Shown here in pieces: positions 7,815-15,335 of a stretch of DNA of 27,734 nt. The stretch comes from an uncultured Clostridium sp. (lineage in GTDB: Bacteria; Bacillota; Clostridia; TANB77; CAG-508): the NCBI GenBank assembly GCA_900553755.1, contig USEX01000016.1, forward strand, positions 1 to 27,734, given 5' to 3'. A program made the position numbers and the translations under genes. A model generated the notes under the pieces. The model was not told the origin of the DNA, ran no database searches, and was given only the letters and a program-made list of their open reading frames with translations. The number at the start of each line of letters is the position of its first letter. The first letter of the stretch is position 1.

Positions 7815-8723
7815 CTACATAAATGACTGCCTTGGATTAAATTTAGATATTTTCTTCAATTTTTTATATAATTCTTTTTCTTCGTTTGATATATTTTTTT
7901 GAATCATAATTTTTACTTGTAATATTAAATTTCCTCTGCCGCCTTTTCCGTCTTTATAACCTTTTCCAGGGATACTTATTTCTTCTCCTGTTTCACTGCC
8001 TTTTGGTATATATACTGCTATTTCCTCGTCTATTGCATTTGCATTTACTTTGGCCCCTAAAACTGCTTCCCATGGAGTAACTAATATTTGCGAATATATA
8101 TCTGTTCCAACTAGTTTAAAGTTGTTGTCATTTACTATTCTTGTTTTTATTAGCAAATCTCCGTTCTTTCCGCCGTTTTTTCCTGCTTTTCCTTGACCTA
8201 TAAGTCTAATTTTTTCACCATCTCTAATTCCCTCTGGAATTTTTATTTCAAATGTTTTCATTTTTCCTTCAACAGTTCTTAAAGATATTTTCTTCACATT
8301 CCCATAAAATGCTTCTTCGATAGTTACATCTATTTCTGTTTCGATATTCTCTCCTTGAACTGGAATATTCTTTGTTTTAACTGCTTTTTTATTTACTGTT
8401 GATTTATCTGCTTGAGCCCCAAAGAACATATTCAGAACTTCTTCTGCTGCAGATACTTTTTTAGTTTCTTTTTTCTCTTCGCGAGCTCTCTTTTTTCCTA
8501 TTTTAGAATTCCACATTCTATCATATTTTTTCTTTGACGCTGCATCTGACAATTTATTATATGCTTCATTTATATCTTTAAAACGCTCTTCTGCACTTTT
8601 GTTGCCAAGATTTACATCTGGATGATACCTTTTAGCTTGCTCTCTGTAAGCCACTTTTATTTCATCTATATTTACTTTATTTGTGTCTAATCCTAATATT
8701 TTATAGTAGTCTTTAAAAATCAT
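7815..8723 (-). CDS. DnaJ/CbpA-type co-chaperone (no zinc finger)
   Basis: This J-domain co-chaperone stimulates the DnaK ATPase and delivers substrates. The J domain occupies residues 1-70 with HPD at 34-36 and the usual DYYKILGL start. A charged linker (about 70-110) follows, then the two-part substrate-binding domain (IETEIDVTIEEAFYG, FEIKIPEGIRDGEKIRLIGQGK, DIYSQILVTPWEAVLG, VYIPKGSETGEEISIPGKGY). The CxxCxGxG zinc-finger repeats of true DnaJ are absent and length is 302, so it is CbpA-like. dnaK and grpE are not adjacent. It has its own extended -10 promoter and GGGAGG ribosome site. Confidence 0.92.
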   Translation of the reverse strand: MIFKDYYKILGLDTNKVNIDEIKVAYREQAKRYHPDVNLGNKSAEERFKDINEAYNKLSDAASKKKYDRMWNSKIGKKRAREEKKETKKVSAAEEVLNMFFGAQADKSTVNKKAVKTKNIPVQGENIETEIDVTIEEAFYGNVKKISLRTVEGKMKTFEIKIPEGIRDGEKIRLIGQGKAGKNGGKNGDLLIKTRIVNDNNFKLVGTDIYSQILVTPWEAVLGAKVNANAIDEEIAVYIPKGSETGEEISIPGKGYKDGKGGRGNLILQVKIMIQKNISNEEKELYKKLKKISKFNPRQSFM

Positions 8724-8752
8724 TTAACGTCCTCCCATAACATGGTGGCTTT

Positions 8753-8781
8753 ATTATATCACAAAATATTAGTATTTTGAA
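8753..8781 (-). promoter_or_regulatory. Promoter of the DnaJ-like gene
   Basis: On the minus strand, TTCAAA (8776-8781) has a 17-base spacer to TATAAT (8753-8758), with TG one base before the -10 (extended -10). It is about 30 bases before the start codon. Confidence 0.65.
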
Positions 8782-8856
8782 GACTTTAAGAGGGATTTAT
8801 ATAAATTTAAACACGAGAATGTTTACCATGATTTGCACAGTTAAAATTAAACACTC

Positions 8857-8876
8857 CTACTTTATTATTAAAGTGG
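8857..8876. repeat. Hairpin at the 3' end of the variable region
   Basis: An 8-bp stem (8857-8864 with 8869-8876, one G-U) has a 4-base loop and overlaps the stop codon of the variable protein. The same hairpin lies within a 29-base identical stretch in the decayed copy at 23086-23114. An approximately 8-bp stem with a 4-base loop directly after the variable repeat is a known cis element of DGR target genes. It could alternatively be a weak terminator, but no T-run follows on the minus strand. Confidence 0.45.
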
Positions 8877-9024
8877 GACGAGAACTAATTGGTGATGTAA
8901 GCGTCGCATTGTATCTGTCATGGTAAGACATTGGATAGTCTGAGCCATCATGGTCATAAGCGCCACCTCTGTAAGCGCGGCCGTAAGTACTATACGCCTC
9001 TTGTGTCCATTCCCACCAATTTCC
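8857..9024 (-). repeat. DGR-type variable region of the prepilin/FGE protein
   Basis: The last ~165 bases of the gene (from GNWWEWTQE to SRPTLIIK) are visibly richer in G+C than the surrounding DNA. They alternate conserved anchors (RAYRGG, DGS, SRPTL) with exposed-looking positions coded by TAT, AGT, ACT, TAC, GAC, CAT and similar NNC/NNT codons. That is the pattern expected from adenine mutagenesis of AAC/AAT template codons. The two decayed copies differ at just these positions while keeping the anchors. The domain is a C-type-lectin/FGE-like fold, the commonest DGR target scaffold. No template repeat or reverse transcriptase is in the window, so DGR origin is inferred. Confidence 0.6.
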
Positions 9025-10122
9025 GGCTAGGTCGTATATATTATTAGCTTTCCAATATTCACTATAGCCTGTTACTTGATCACTTCCATACTTTTGTGTT
9101 GTTCCATCCATTACAGCTGCATTTCCTGTACTATTACTATAATTTCCCCATGTTGTAGAATTTGTTATACTTTTTTGCTCTCCTTTTTTAGATATGAAAT
9201 CACATGTCAAATCCCATTGAATTCCCCATATCATTCTACTTTCTACTTTTCCACTTGCATTTAATGTTACACATTTTTTATATAATTCATACCAATTTGT
9301 ATTTCTTAATGTTGCTTTACCCTTTTGGACGCCCTCATTTGATAACTCATATCTTCCAATATAAAATCCTCCGTATTTTTGGATACTTGTTATCATATTT
9401 GCATAATCTATTGTAAATGCTTCCGCCATTGCTTTTGGAGTATCAAATCCTAATATTGTTTTATAGTAAGACTCCTCTTTATCGCAACTTGCGCCATCAC
9501 TTCCTACTATTAAATCTGGTTCTCTATAATCTGTTGTATTTGGTGTACTTCTTGATATGGTTACTGTATCTCCAGTTCTTCCTATCGTTGTTGTTTTTGT
9601 ATATATTTTTGTTGTTACTCCAACGTCTCCTGATATTGCTATTCCATCATTTGAAGTTACATACATACCTGAAAGCACACTTGCTTCTACTGGTACCCAT
9701 ACCCATTCATTACCTGCATCATCTCTTATTACCAATCCATGGTCTACTGAATTTTGTGTTGGAGCAGAGCTTCCATTTCCCCACTTTGCATCTCCAGCAT
9801 CTATCGGAGTATAACCTTTGGGAATTATTGGATTGTTTGTTCCTGCTTCTTTACCATTTATTGTTCCATTAGCATCAGCTTTTTTGTTTACTTCATTTTT
9901 AACCTTGTCCACATTCTCATCTATCCAATCATCCACATTATTTATGTGGCTTGCTATTCCTTCTATTTGGTCTTTATAATCATTAGCTGCATTTTGTGCT
10001 CTTTTTACTATTCCTTCGTCCCCTAATGTAAATTTTATGCTTATTCCAGCTAGTATTAAAAGTAATACTATTGTTATAACAAGAGCTACTAAAGTAACAC
10101 CTTTTTCTCCTTTGTTTTTCAT
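8857..10122 (-). CDS. Prepilin-like surface protein with FGE/C-type-lectin variable domain (internal start)
   Basis: This 421-residue product would result from initiation at the ATG at 10122, which has a strong AGGAGAGGAGA ribosome site 8 bases upstream. The N-terminus KGEKG-VTLVALVITIVLLLILAG is a type IV prepilin (class III) signal: a short basic leader, glycine at the cleavage site, then a hydrophobic helix, though the usual Glu at position +5 is replaced by Ala. A charged stalk follows. The FGE-sulfatase-like domain contains EWVWVPV, FYIGRYELS, NWYELYKKC, MIWGIQWDL and NIYDLAGNWWEWTQE. It ends in a hypervariable tail that finishes SRPTLIIK. The fold suggests ligand binding rather than formylglycine formation. 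Likely a surface-displayed, diversified binder. It lies between yqeK and the dnaJ-like gene; two decayed relatives occur elsewhere in the window. Confidence 0.75.
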   Translation of the reverse strand: MKNKGEKGVTLVALVITIVLLLILAGISIKFTLGDEGIVKRAQNAANDYKDQIEGIASHINNVDDWIDENVDKVKNEVNKKADANGTINGKEAGTNNPIIPKGYTPIDAGDAKWGNGSSAPTQNSVDHGLVIRDDAGNEWVWVPVEASVLSGMYVTSNDGIAISGDVGVTTKIYTKTTTIGRTGDTVTISRSTPNTTDYREPDLIVGSDGASCDKEESYYKTILGFDTPKAMAEAFTIDYANMITSIQKYGGFYIGRYELSNEGVQKGKATLRNTNWYELYKKCVTLNASGKVESRMIWGIQWDLTCDFISKKGEQKSITNSTTWGNYSNSTGNAAVMDGTTQKYGSDQVTGYSEYWKANNIYDLAGNWWEWTQEAYSTYGRAYRGGAYDHDGSDYPMSYHDRYNATLTSPISSRPTLIIK

Positions 10123-10701
10123 TCCAATCTCTCCTCTCCTAATTAATAAACTATTTCTTGTTTCTATCGCCTTAGGATGTACTAATTTGCCTTTTTTAAT
10201 TATTTCTTCTATGTTGCCATCTAGTATATAAATTATTGCTGCATCTATGTCTTTATTAGCTAATTCTCTCTCATATTCAATGTCAAATTCTTTCGATTTT
10301 CTATTATTCTCCGTTTTGTCTGCCACATATATTATTTTGGCAAGCATGTCCATGTTTTTATCTGTTGTTGTATGGTATAAAATGGCATCTTGAATTTCCT
10401 GGCAAAGTCCATATTTTTCTTTTACCATGTTCGCTCCAATCTTACCATGCAACAACTTTACATTTATTTCTTCTATTTCATCAATTTCTATATTATGTTC
10501 TTTAATGTATTGCAAACTTTCTTCTTTAGTCATTTCCTTTGCTATATCATGTGTAAGCCCTGCCAATCTTGCTTTTTCTACGTCTACCCCATAAATTTTT
10601 GCAAGTTCTTCGGCTCTCTCCATTGTTCCTAATGAATGTATATATCTTTTCTCTGACAAACTTTCTTTCAATTCTTGTTTTATTTTATCAATTAATTCCA
10701 T
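8857..10701 (-). CDS. yqeK: YqeK-like HD hydrolase reading in frame into the prepilin/variable protein
   Basis: Residues 1-193 form an HD-domain phosphohydrolase of the YqeK family (symmetrical Ap4A hydrolase). The HD motifs are all present: RYIHSLGTM, GLTHDIAKE, LLHGKIGA, ILYHTTTDKNM and IIYVADKTE. YqeK proteins normally end near residue 190. Here no stop occurs: the frame passes through LLIRRGEIG, encoded by the ribosome site of the next gene, and continues as the prepilin-like protein to 614 residues. Two products are therefore possible, a full fusion and an internally initiated prepilin. A soluble HD enzyme joined to a secretion signal is odd, and loss of the yqeK stop when a variable-protein cassette arrived is my preferred explanation. 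yqeK lies 21 bases after ddl, in the murF-ddl operon, rather than in the usual nadD-yqeK-rsfS setting. The start ATG 10701 follows GAGGAG. Confidence 0.85.
   Translation of the reverse strand: MELIDKIKQELKESLSEKRYIHSLGTMERAEELAKIYGVDVEKARLAGLTHDIAKEMTKEESLQYIKEHNIEIDEIEEINVKLLHGKIGANMVKEKYGLCQEIQDAILYHTTTDKNMDMLAKIIYVADKTENNRKSKEFDIEYERELANKDIDAAIIYILDGNIEEIIKKGKLVHPKAIETRNSLLIRRGEIGMKNKGEKGVTLVALVITIVLLLILAGISIKFTLGDEGIVKRAQNAANDYKDQIEGIASHINNVDDWIDENVDKVKNEVNKKADANGTINGKEAGTNNPIIPKGYTPIDAGDAKWGNGSSAPTQNSVDHGLVIRDDAGNEWVWVPVEASVLSGMYVTSNDGIAISGDVGVTTKIYTKTTTIGRTGDTVTISRSTPNTTDYREPDLIVGSDGASCDKEESYYKTILGFDTPKAMAEAFTIDYANMITSIQKYGGFYIGRYELSNEGVQKGKATLRNTNWYELYKKCVTLNASGKVESRMIWGIQWDLTCDFISKKGEQKSITNSTTWGNYSNSTGNAAVMDGTTQKYGSDQVTGYSEYWKANNIYDLAGNWWEWTQEAYSTYGRAYRGGAYDHDGSDYPMSYHDRYNATLTSPISSRPTLIIK
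10123..10141 (-). promoter_or_regulatory. Internal ribosome binding site inside the yqeK-prepilin frame
   Basis: On the minus strand, AGGAGAGGAGAG stands about 7 bases before the ATG at 10122. It doubles as coding sequence for RRGEIG of the fusion frame. Its strength supports separate initiation of the prepilin-like protein. Confidence 0.75.
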
Positions 10702-10722
10702 ACATTCTCCTCTTATCTTTTA

Positions 10723-11781
10723 TTACATTGCTAGTTCTATTAATTTATCTAATAATTCAGAATAATTTAATCCTGCATGTTCCCACAATTTTGGATACAT
10801 GCTTATGGTAGTAAATCCTGGCATTGTATTAATTTCGTTTATATATATTTCATCAGTGCCATTCTCTACAAAAAAGTCAACTCTAGAAAGACCTCTGCCT
10901 CCAACTGCTTTGAATGCTTTTACTGCCATATTCCTTATTTTTTCTGATATTTCTGTATCAATTTTTGCTGGTATAACAGTTTTTGATTCCGAATTTTTGT
11001 ATTTTGAATCGTAATCATAGAATTCATCTGCAGACATTATTTGTCCTACGCATGTTGCTTCTACATTTTCGTTTCCTAGTACTGCACATTCTACTTCTTT
11101 TCCTATTATCCCTTGCTCTATTAAAATTTCTTTATCATATTTACTTGCAATTTCTATGTTTTCTATTAATTCCTCTGAATTATTTGCCTTATTTACACCT
11201 ACTGATGAACCAGAGTTTGATGGTTTCACAAATACTGGATAGTTTAACTTTTCTTCTACAATTTTTGCTATTTCGTATTCTTTTACTTGTCTATGGTTCA
11301 TTTCTTCATCTATATATGTATATTCGTTTTTTTTATCTGAACTTATTACCACATAATTTGCCTGATTTAGTTTGGCTTTTTCAAATATTATTTTTGCATA
11401 TACTTTATCCATACATATTCCAGATGCTAGCACCTTGCAGCCCACATATGGTACTTTTAATAATTCTAACAATCCTTGTATAGTTCCATCTTCTCCATAT
11501 AATCCATGTAATACTGGAACTATAACTTCTTGCTCTTTTAATATTTCAAATACATTATCTATTTTTTCTAATTCTTTAGGTTCTTCGCCTATGCTAAATA
11601 TTTCTACATTTTCTACCGGTTTTGTATACTTATACCAATTGCCCCCTTTACTTATATATATTGGACAAATTTGGTATTTCTCCTTGTTTAAGTTTTTAAT
11701 TACAGAACTTCCTGAAATTACTGAAATCTCATGCTCTGTTGATTGTCCTCCAAAAATTACTCCTACTTTAATTTTTTTCAT
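10723..11781 (-). CDS. ddl: D-alanine--D-alanine ligase
   Basis: This ATP-grasp enzyme makes the D-Ala-D-Ala dipeptide for peptidoglycan. The 352 residues are typical. Family motifs include VGVIFGGQSTEHEISVIS at the N-terminus, PVLHGLYGEDGTIQGLLELL, PYVGCKVLASGICMDK, FVKPSNSGSSVGVNK (ATP-binding loop), SRVDFFVE and YINEINTMPGFTTISMYPKLW (metal and substrate site). It lies between murF, the enzyme that consumes the dipeptide, and yqeK, all on the minus strand. The GAGGT ribosome site is at good distance. Whether it makes D-Ala-D-Ala or a depsipeptide variant cannot be settled by eye, but nothing suggests a VanA-type enzyme. Confidence 0.97.
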   Translation of the reverse strand: MKKIKVGVIFGGQSTEHEISVISGSSVIKNLNKEKYQICPIYISKGGNWYKYTKPVENVEIFSIGEEPKELEKIDNVFEILKEQEVIVPVLHGLYGEDGTIQGLLELLKVPYVGCKVLASGICMDKVYAKIIFEKAKLNQANYVVISSDKKNEYTYIDEEMNHRQVKEYEIAKIVEEKLNYPVFVKPSNSGSSVGVNKANNSEELIENIEIASKYDKEILIEQGIIGKEVECAVLGNENVEATCVGQIMSADEFYDYDSKYKNSESKTVIPAKIDTEISEKIRNMAVKAFKAVGGRGLSRVDFFVENGTDEIYINEINTMPGFTTISMYPKLWEHAGLNYSELLDKLIELAM

Positions 11782-11808
11782 TTTTATACCTCTAAATATT
11801 AATATACG

Positions 11809-11834
11809 TTTAAAACAATAATTATTGTTTTAAA
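11809..11834. repeat. 26-bp perfect palindrome between murF and ddl
   Basis: The stretch is exactly self-complementary about its centre at 11821/11822, very A+T-rich, and sits in the 68-base gap between the murF stop and the ddl start. It could be an operator, an mRNA processing or stability hairpin, or a weak terminator. It lacks the GC stem of a normal intrinsic terminator. Confidence 0.55.
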
Positions 11835-11849
11835 ACATTTATATAAATG

Positions 11850-13232
11850 CTACATTATAGCACTTACAATCTCTTTAAAATTCATTGAATTTGATGCTTT
11901 TACTAGCACAGCATCCTCTGGTTCTAATATTTCTTTTAATTTTGAAATTGCAGAATTGTTATCAGTATATTCATATGTTTCTACATTATTTTTCATTGCA
12001 ATTTTAGCAATGTTTTTTGCTTCTTTTCCTACTGTAATTAATATATTCACTTTATTTTCTACAACTGCATTTCCTACACCTTCATGCAATTTTTTAGAGA
12101 AATCGCCTAATTCAAGCATATCTCCAAGCACTGCTATTTTTCTATTTCCTGGTGTTCTATTTAAATATTGTAATGCAGATTTCATAGAATCATAATTTGC
12201 ATTGTAACAATCATTTATTATCGTGTAACCTTTGCTTGATTTTTGTACATCCAATCTCATCTTTGTAAGCTCAAATTTTAATATTCCTTGCTTTATTTTG
12301 TCCATGCTTATTCCTAATGCTTTTCCCACACTAATTGCTGCTAAACTATTGTAAACAAAGGCTTCTCCTCCAACTGGTACTTCTATTACACCTTCATTCT
12401 TCAAATTATATTTGCTACTGCTCTCTAAATAATTAATATCTTGAGCTTTTTCCATACTATCATTCTCTATTCCATATGTAACAATATTATAATTATCTTT
12501 ATTTTCCAAATACCACTTATGTAATAAATCATTATCATTATTGATTACAACAGTTCCATCTTTGCTAAGGCCTTCCAATATTTCTAATTTTGCTTTTAAT
12601 ATATTTTCTCTTGAGCCTAAATTTCCAATATGTGCAGTACCAACATTTGTAATTACTGCTATAGTTGGTTTTGCTATTTTAGTTAATGTACTTATTTCGC
12701 CAAAATGATTCATTCCCATTTCAACAACCATAGCTGTGTGATTTCTTAATCCTAAAATTGTCATCGGTAATCCAATATGATTATTCATATTACCTTGTGT
12801 TTTTAGCACATCATACTTTTCAGAAACAACACTTGCTATAATATCTTTAGTGCTTGTTTTTCCTACACTTCCAGTAATTGCTACAACTGGAATATTATAC
12901 TTTTTTCTCTTTAATTTAGCTATTTGCTGCGTTGCTAAAATAGTATCTTCTACTTCTAATATAAATTTATTTTCTATTTTTTCTAAATTTTCATTTGCAC
13001 CTTTATTTATTATGCAGCCCTTTGCGCCATTTTCTAAGGCCTCTTTATATCGTATTCCACCATCAACTGTTTCTCCTTTAAAGCCTATGAAAATATCACC
13101 ATCTTTTATTGCTCTTGTATCTCTTTCAAAGCTTATACACTCTTCATTTTCATTTCCATATACTAAATTTCCATTTGTTACATCTATTATTTCTTTTAAA
13201 GTTAAATTAGTATTTTCCATTATTATGTTCAT
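11850..13232 (-). CDS. murF: UDP-MurNAc-tripeptide--D-alanyl-D-alanine ligase
   Basis: This cytoplasmic Mur ligase adds D-Ala-D-Ala to the UDP-MurNAc tripeptide, the last soluble step of the peptidoglycan precursor. An N-terminal substrate domain (TLKEIIDVTNG, DTRAIKDGDIFIGFKGE) is followed by the ATP loop AITGSVGKTSTKD (about residues 119-130), NNHIGLPMT, VVEMGMNHFGEIS and TNVGTAHIGNLGSRENI. The C-terminal domain has INDCYNANYDSMKSAL and AVLGDMLELG. Length 460 is normal. Two starts are possible: ATG 13232, with the GTGAG almost touching it, or ATG 13220 (MENTNLTLKE), with rather long spacing. It heads the murF-ddl-yqeK transcription unit. Confidence 0.97.
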   Translation of the reverse strand: MNIIMENTNLTLKEIIDVTNGNLVYGNENEECISFERDTRAIKDGDIFIGFKGETVDGGIRYKEALENGAKGCIINKGANENLEKIENKFILEVEDTILATQQIAKLKRKKYNIPVVAITGSVGKTSTKDIIASVVSEKYDVLKTQGNMNNHIGLPMTILGLRNHTAMVVEMGMNHFGEISTLTKIAKPTIAVITNVGTAHIGNLGSRENILKAKLEILEGLSKDGTVVINNDNDLLHKWYLENKDNYNIVTYGIENDSMEKAQDINYLESSSKYNLKNEGVIEVPVGGEAFVYNSLAAISVGKALGISMDKIKQGILKFELTKMRLDVQKSSKGYTIINDCYNANYDSMKSALQYLNRTPGNRKIAVLGDMLELGDFSKKLHEGVGNAVVENKVNILITVGKEAKNIAKIAMKNNVETYEYTDNNSAISKLKEILEPEDAVLVKASNSMNFKEIVSAIM

Positions 13233-13255
13233 CTCACATTCTTCAATTTTTTATT

Positions 13256-13284
13256 ATTATATTCTAGTAATTTAAAATTTGCAA
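13256..13284 (-). promoter_or_regulatory. Sigma-A promoter of the murF-ddl-yqeK unit
   Basis: On the minus strand, TTGCAA (13279-13284) has a 17-base spacer to TATAAT (13256-13261), 24 bases before the first murF ATG. Confidence 0.7.
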
Positions 13285-13296
13285 CAGCTTAACACA

Positions 13297-13348
13297 TATA
13301 AAAAATGCGAAACTTTTTTGATAAAAAAACAAAAATTGTTTCACATTT
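13297..13348 (-). terminator. Probable terminator of the sleB-ypeB operon
   Basis: On the minus strand an 11-base stem with one mismatch (13338-13348 with 13303-13313) has an A+T-rich loop and ends in a run of six T. It lies about 90 bases after the ypeB stop and before the murF promoter. The stem is A+T-rich and the loop long, so strength is uncertain. Confidence 0.5.
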
Positions 13349-13439
13349 TATTTATCTCTTTATTTATTGCAACTATATTTCTTATGTTTGTTATGTTGCC
13401 TTTTTCTTACTAGCCATTAGCAAACCTCACAATTTACTT

Positions 13440-14819
13440 TTAATGTGTTAATGTTCCATTTGGAGTATTTACTATTACTAAAATATCTTCTTCTTCGCCA
13501 GTTTTAGCATTTACATAAACTAAAAACTCATTATCCTCTACTTTTCCTTTAAATTCCCAACACAAAATTTCTGTTTTCCATTCTGTTGGAATTATTGCTA
13601 AACCTTCACTTTCTATTTGTAATTCTTTATTTAATTGTTCTTTTGCCTTTTCTCTTGTTATTTCTACTTGTGATACATCTCTAATTGTATGGCAATTTAA
13701 ATATCCTGTTGTTTCTATTCCTAAAACACTTCCATCATCCAATGCAATTTTTAGCTTTATTAAATCCGGATATATTGTCACTTCTTCTCCATTTTCAGTT
13801 ACTTGCTTGTACGCATAATTTATTGTTACTATTCCATTTTCCTTTAAATAATAAGTTTCTTTCATGTCTGTATAACCATGATTTATTAAAAATTCTTTAC
13901 CTATCTCATCTGCTTTTTCTTGTGAAATTGTTTCTGCGTTTACAAGCTTATTGTAATTTGAGAATATTATATGTCCACCTTTTCTAGATACAGACATTGT
14001 TGCAGTATTATCACCTTTTAGTTTTATATTCATATCAAATGACGGAATATCTGCATTTTCTGAAAAAGTTATTGAAGTAATTTCTTCTACATTGTCTCTT
14101 CCAAAGAAATCTTTTGCTATATCTCTTGCCCTGTTTTCATCTATATCATCACCAGTTAATCCTTTCTTCTCGGCTGATGTCATATGGTCTGAAAAAGCTC
14201 CGTCATATATTAAACCTGAATACTCGTGAAAATTCTCTTCCAATGAAGAAAAGCTATCACTTGTAATTGAGCTAACTTGTGTTGCATATGAAACTATATC
14301 TGTATTTGTTAAATCGCTCCATTTAATTCTTCCATCATTCAAATCTGTTGATAATTGATTTAATGTATTTTCTAAATCCACGCTATATTTGTGCAACTCC
14401 TTGATATTATTTAAATCATCTTGTGTTAAGCTTTCTCCATCCATATTTTTTCTTGATAAAGAATAACTATAATCACTTATTTGATTTAAAAATTTTGAAG
14501 TGTTTCCTAATTGGCTGCTAGTAAGTGGTAACTGCGATAAACAGCTCTGCGCTATTCCTGCCTCCCTCCATACATTTGTTAATGTTTCAGCTCCATGCTC
14601 TGGAGATGTTGATATTATTGCTTTTGCCAAATATGTTTCTACATTTTGTACATTATCCACTAACTCATAAAAAGCTTTATTGTATTCGTTCTCTTTAGCA
14701 ATTCTGTATTTTTTATTTTCCCTATATGAATATACTGCAAGGCCAAAAATAATTGTAAGAATTATTAATGTTCCTACTATCCATATCATTTTTTTATTTT
14801 CATTAAAAAACTTTTTCAC
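13440..14819 (-). CDS. ypeB: Spore germination protein YpeB
   Basis: YpeB is needed for assembly and stability of the cortex-lytic enzyme SleB in the spore inner membrane. An N-terminal membrane anchor (about residues 12-32, IWIVGTLIILTIIFGLAVYSY) precedes a helical region (NVQNVETYLAKAIISTSPEHGAE, WREAGIAQSCLSQLP) characteristic of YpeB. PepSY-like repeats follow (ARDIAKDFFG, ADEIGKEFLINHGY, TREKAKEQLNKEL). Length 459 matches the family. It lies 18 bases downstream of sleB in the conserved sleB-ypeB order. Its presence marks the organism as an endospore former. Confidence 0.95.
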   Translation of the reverse strand: MKKFFNENKKMIWIVGTLIILTIIFGLAVYSYRENKKYRIAKENEYNKAFYELVDNVQNVETYLAKAIISTSPEHGAETLTNVWREAGIAQSCLSQLPLTSSQLGNTSKFLNQISDYSYSLSRKNMDGESLTQDDLNNIKELHKYSVDLENTLNQLSTDLNDGRIKWSDLTNTDIVSYATQVSSITSDSFSSLEENFHEYSGLIYDGAFSDHMTSAEKKGLTGDDIDENRARDIAKDFFGRDNVEEITSITFSENADIPSFDMNIKLKGDNTATMSVSRKGGHIIFSNYNKLVNAETISQEKADEIGKEFLINHGYTDMKETYYLKENGIVTINYAYKQVTENGEEVTIYPDLIKLKIALDDGSVLGIETTGYLNCHTIRDVSQVEITREKAKEQLNKELQIESEGLAIIPTEWKTEILCWEFKGKVEDNEFLVYVNAKTGEEEDILVIVNTPNGTLTH

Positions 14820-14837
14820 TATTATTCCTCCTTTAAA

Positions 14838-15314
14838 TTATTTGCAAAATTTATGCTTTCCTATAACCTTAATCGTTTGCCTAGACCAAATCCATTTATT
14901 TGTTGCTGTATCTGGGTTGTAATAATATATTGCTCCTCCAGTTGGATCCCAACCATTTATGGCATCTCTAGCAGCTTTTACTACTGTAGAGCCTTCCTTT
15001 ATTGGCACATTTATTTGACCATCCGAAACTGCAGTAAACGCTCCAGCCTCATATATTACACCTGCTATAGTATTCGGAAAATTTGAATCTTTTACTCTAT
15101 TCATGATTACTGCTCCAACTGCTACTTGTCCTTCATACGGTTCCCCCCTAGCTTCTCCATTTATCGCTCTTGCCATTAGCTGTACATTAGATGTCGAATT
15201 AGAATTACTTGCCGCTTCAACAATATTTTTTTCTTTATTTCCAAAAATCCATAAAAAAATTCCTGCAATTATTACAATAACCGTTAATAATATCTTAATC
15301 ATTATTTTATTCAT
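14838..15314 (-). CDS. sleB: Spore cortex-lytic enzyme / cell wall hydrolase SleB
   Basis: SleB is a lytic transglycosylase-type hydrolase that degrades spore cortex peptidoglycan during germination. An N-terminal hydrophobic segment (residues 6-24) serves as signal or anchor. The Hydrolase_2 domain begins LMARAINGEARGEPYEGQVAVGAVIMNRV, with the probable catalytic Glu at 54, and continues VIYEAGAFTAVSDGQIN and NPDTATNKWIWSRQTIKVIGKHKFCK. At 158 residues it lacks the N-terminal peptidoglycan-binding repeat of Bacillus SleB, a reduced form. The ypeB gene follows. The ribosome site is AAAGGAG. A sporulation-type promoter candidate lies upstream. Confidence 0.93.
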   Translation of the reverse strand: MNKIMIKILLTVIVIIAGIFLWIFGNKEKNIVEAASNSNSTSNVQLMARAINGEARGEPYEGQVAVGAVIMNRVKDSNFPNTIAGVIYEAGAFTAVSDGQINVPIKEGSTVVKAARDAINGWDPTGGAIYYYNPDTATNKWIWSRQTIKVIGKHKFCK

Positions 15315-15335
15315 AGCATTCTCCTTTTTTATTTT

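Noticed and set aside
9417..9872. Long leucine/phenylalanine-rich plus-strand frames opposite minus-strand genes (also around 10983-11483, 13685-13987 and 26407-26754)
   Set aside because: They are antisense to well-supported genes, have low-complexity composition expected from A-rich codons read backwards, and lack ribosome sites.
13391..13417. Tiny frame MASKKKAT after ypeB with a GAGG-like site
   Set aside because: Only eight codons. A one-base shift would extend it to a 25-residue peptide, but with no known homolog and no intact frame it is more likely noncoding.
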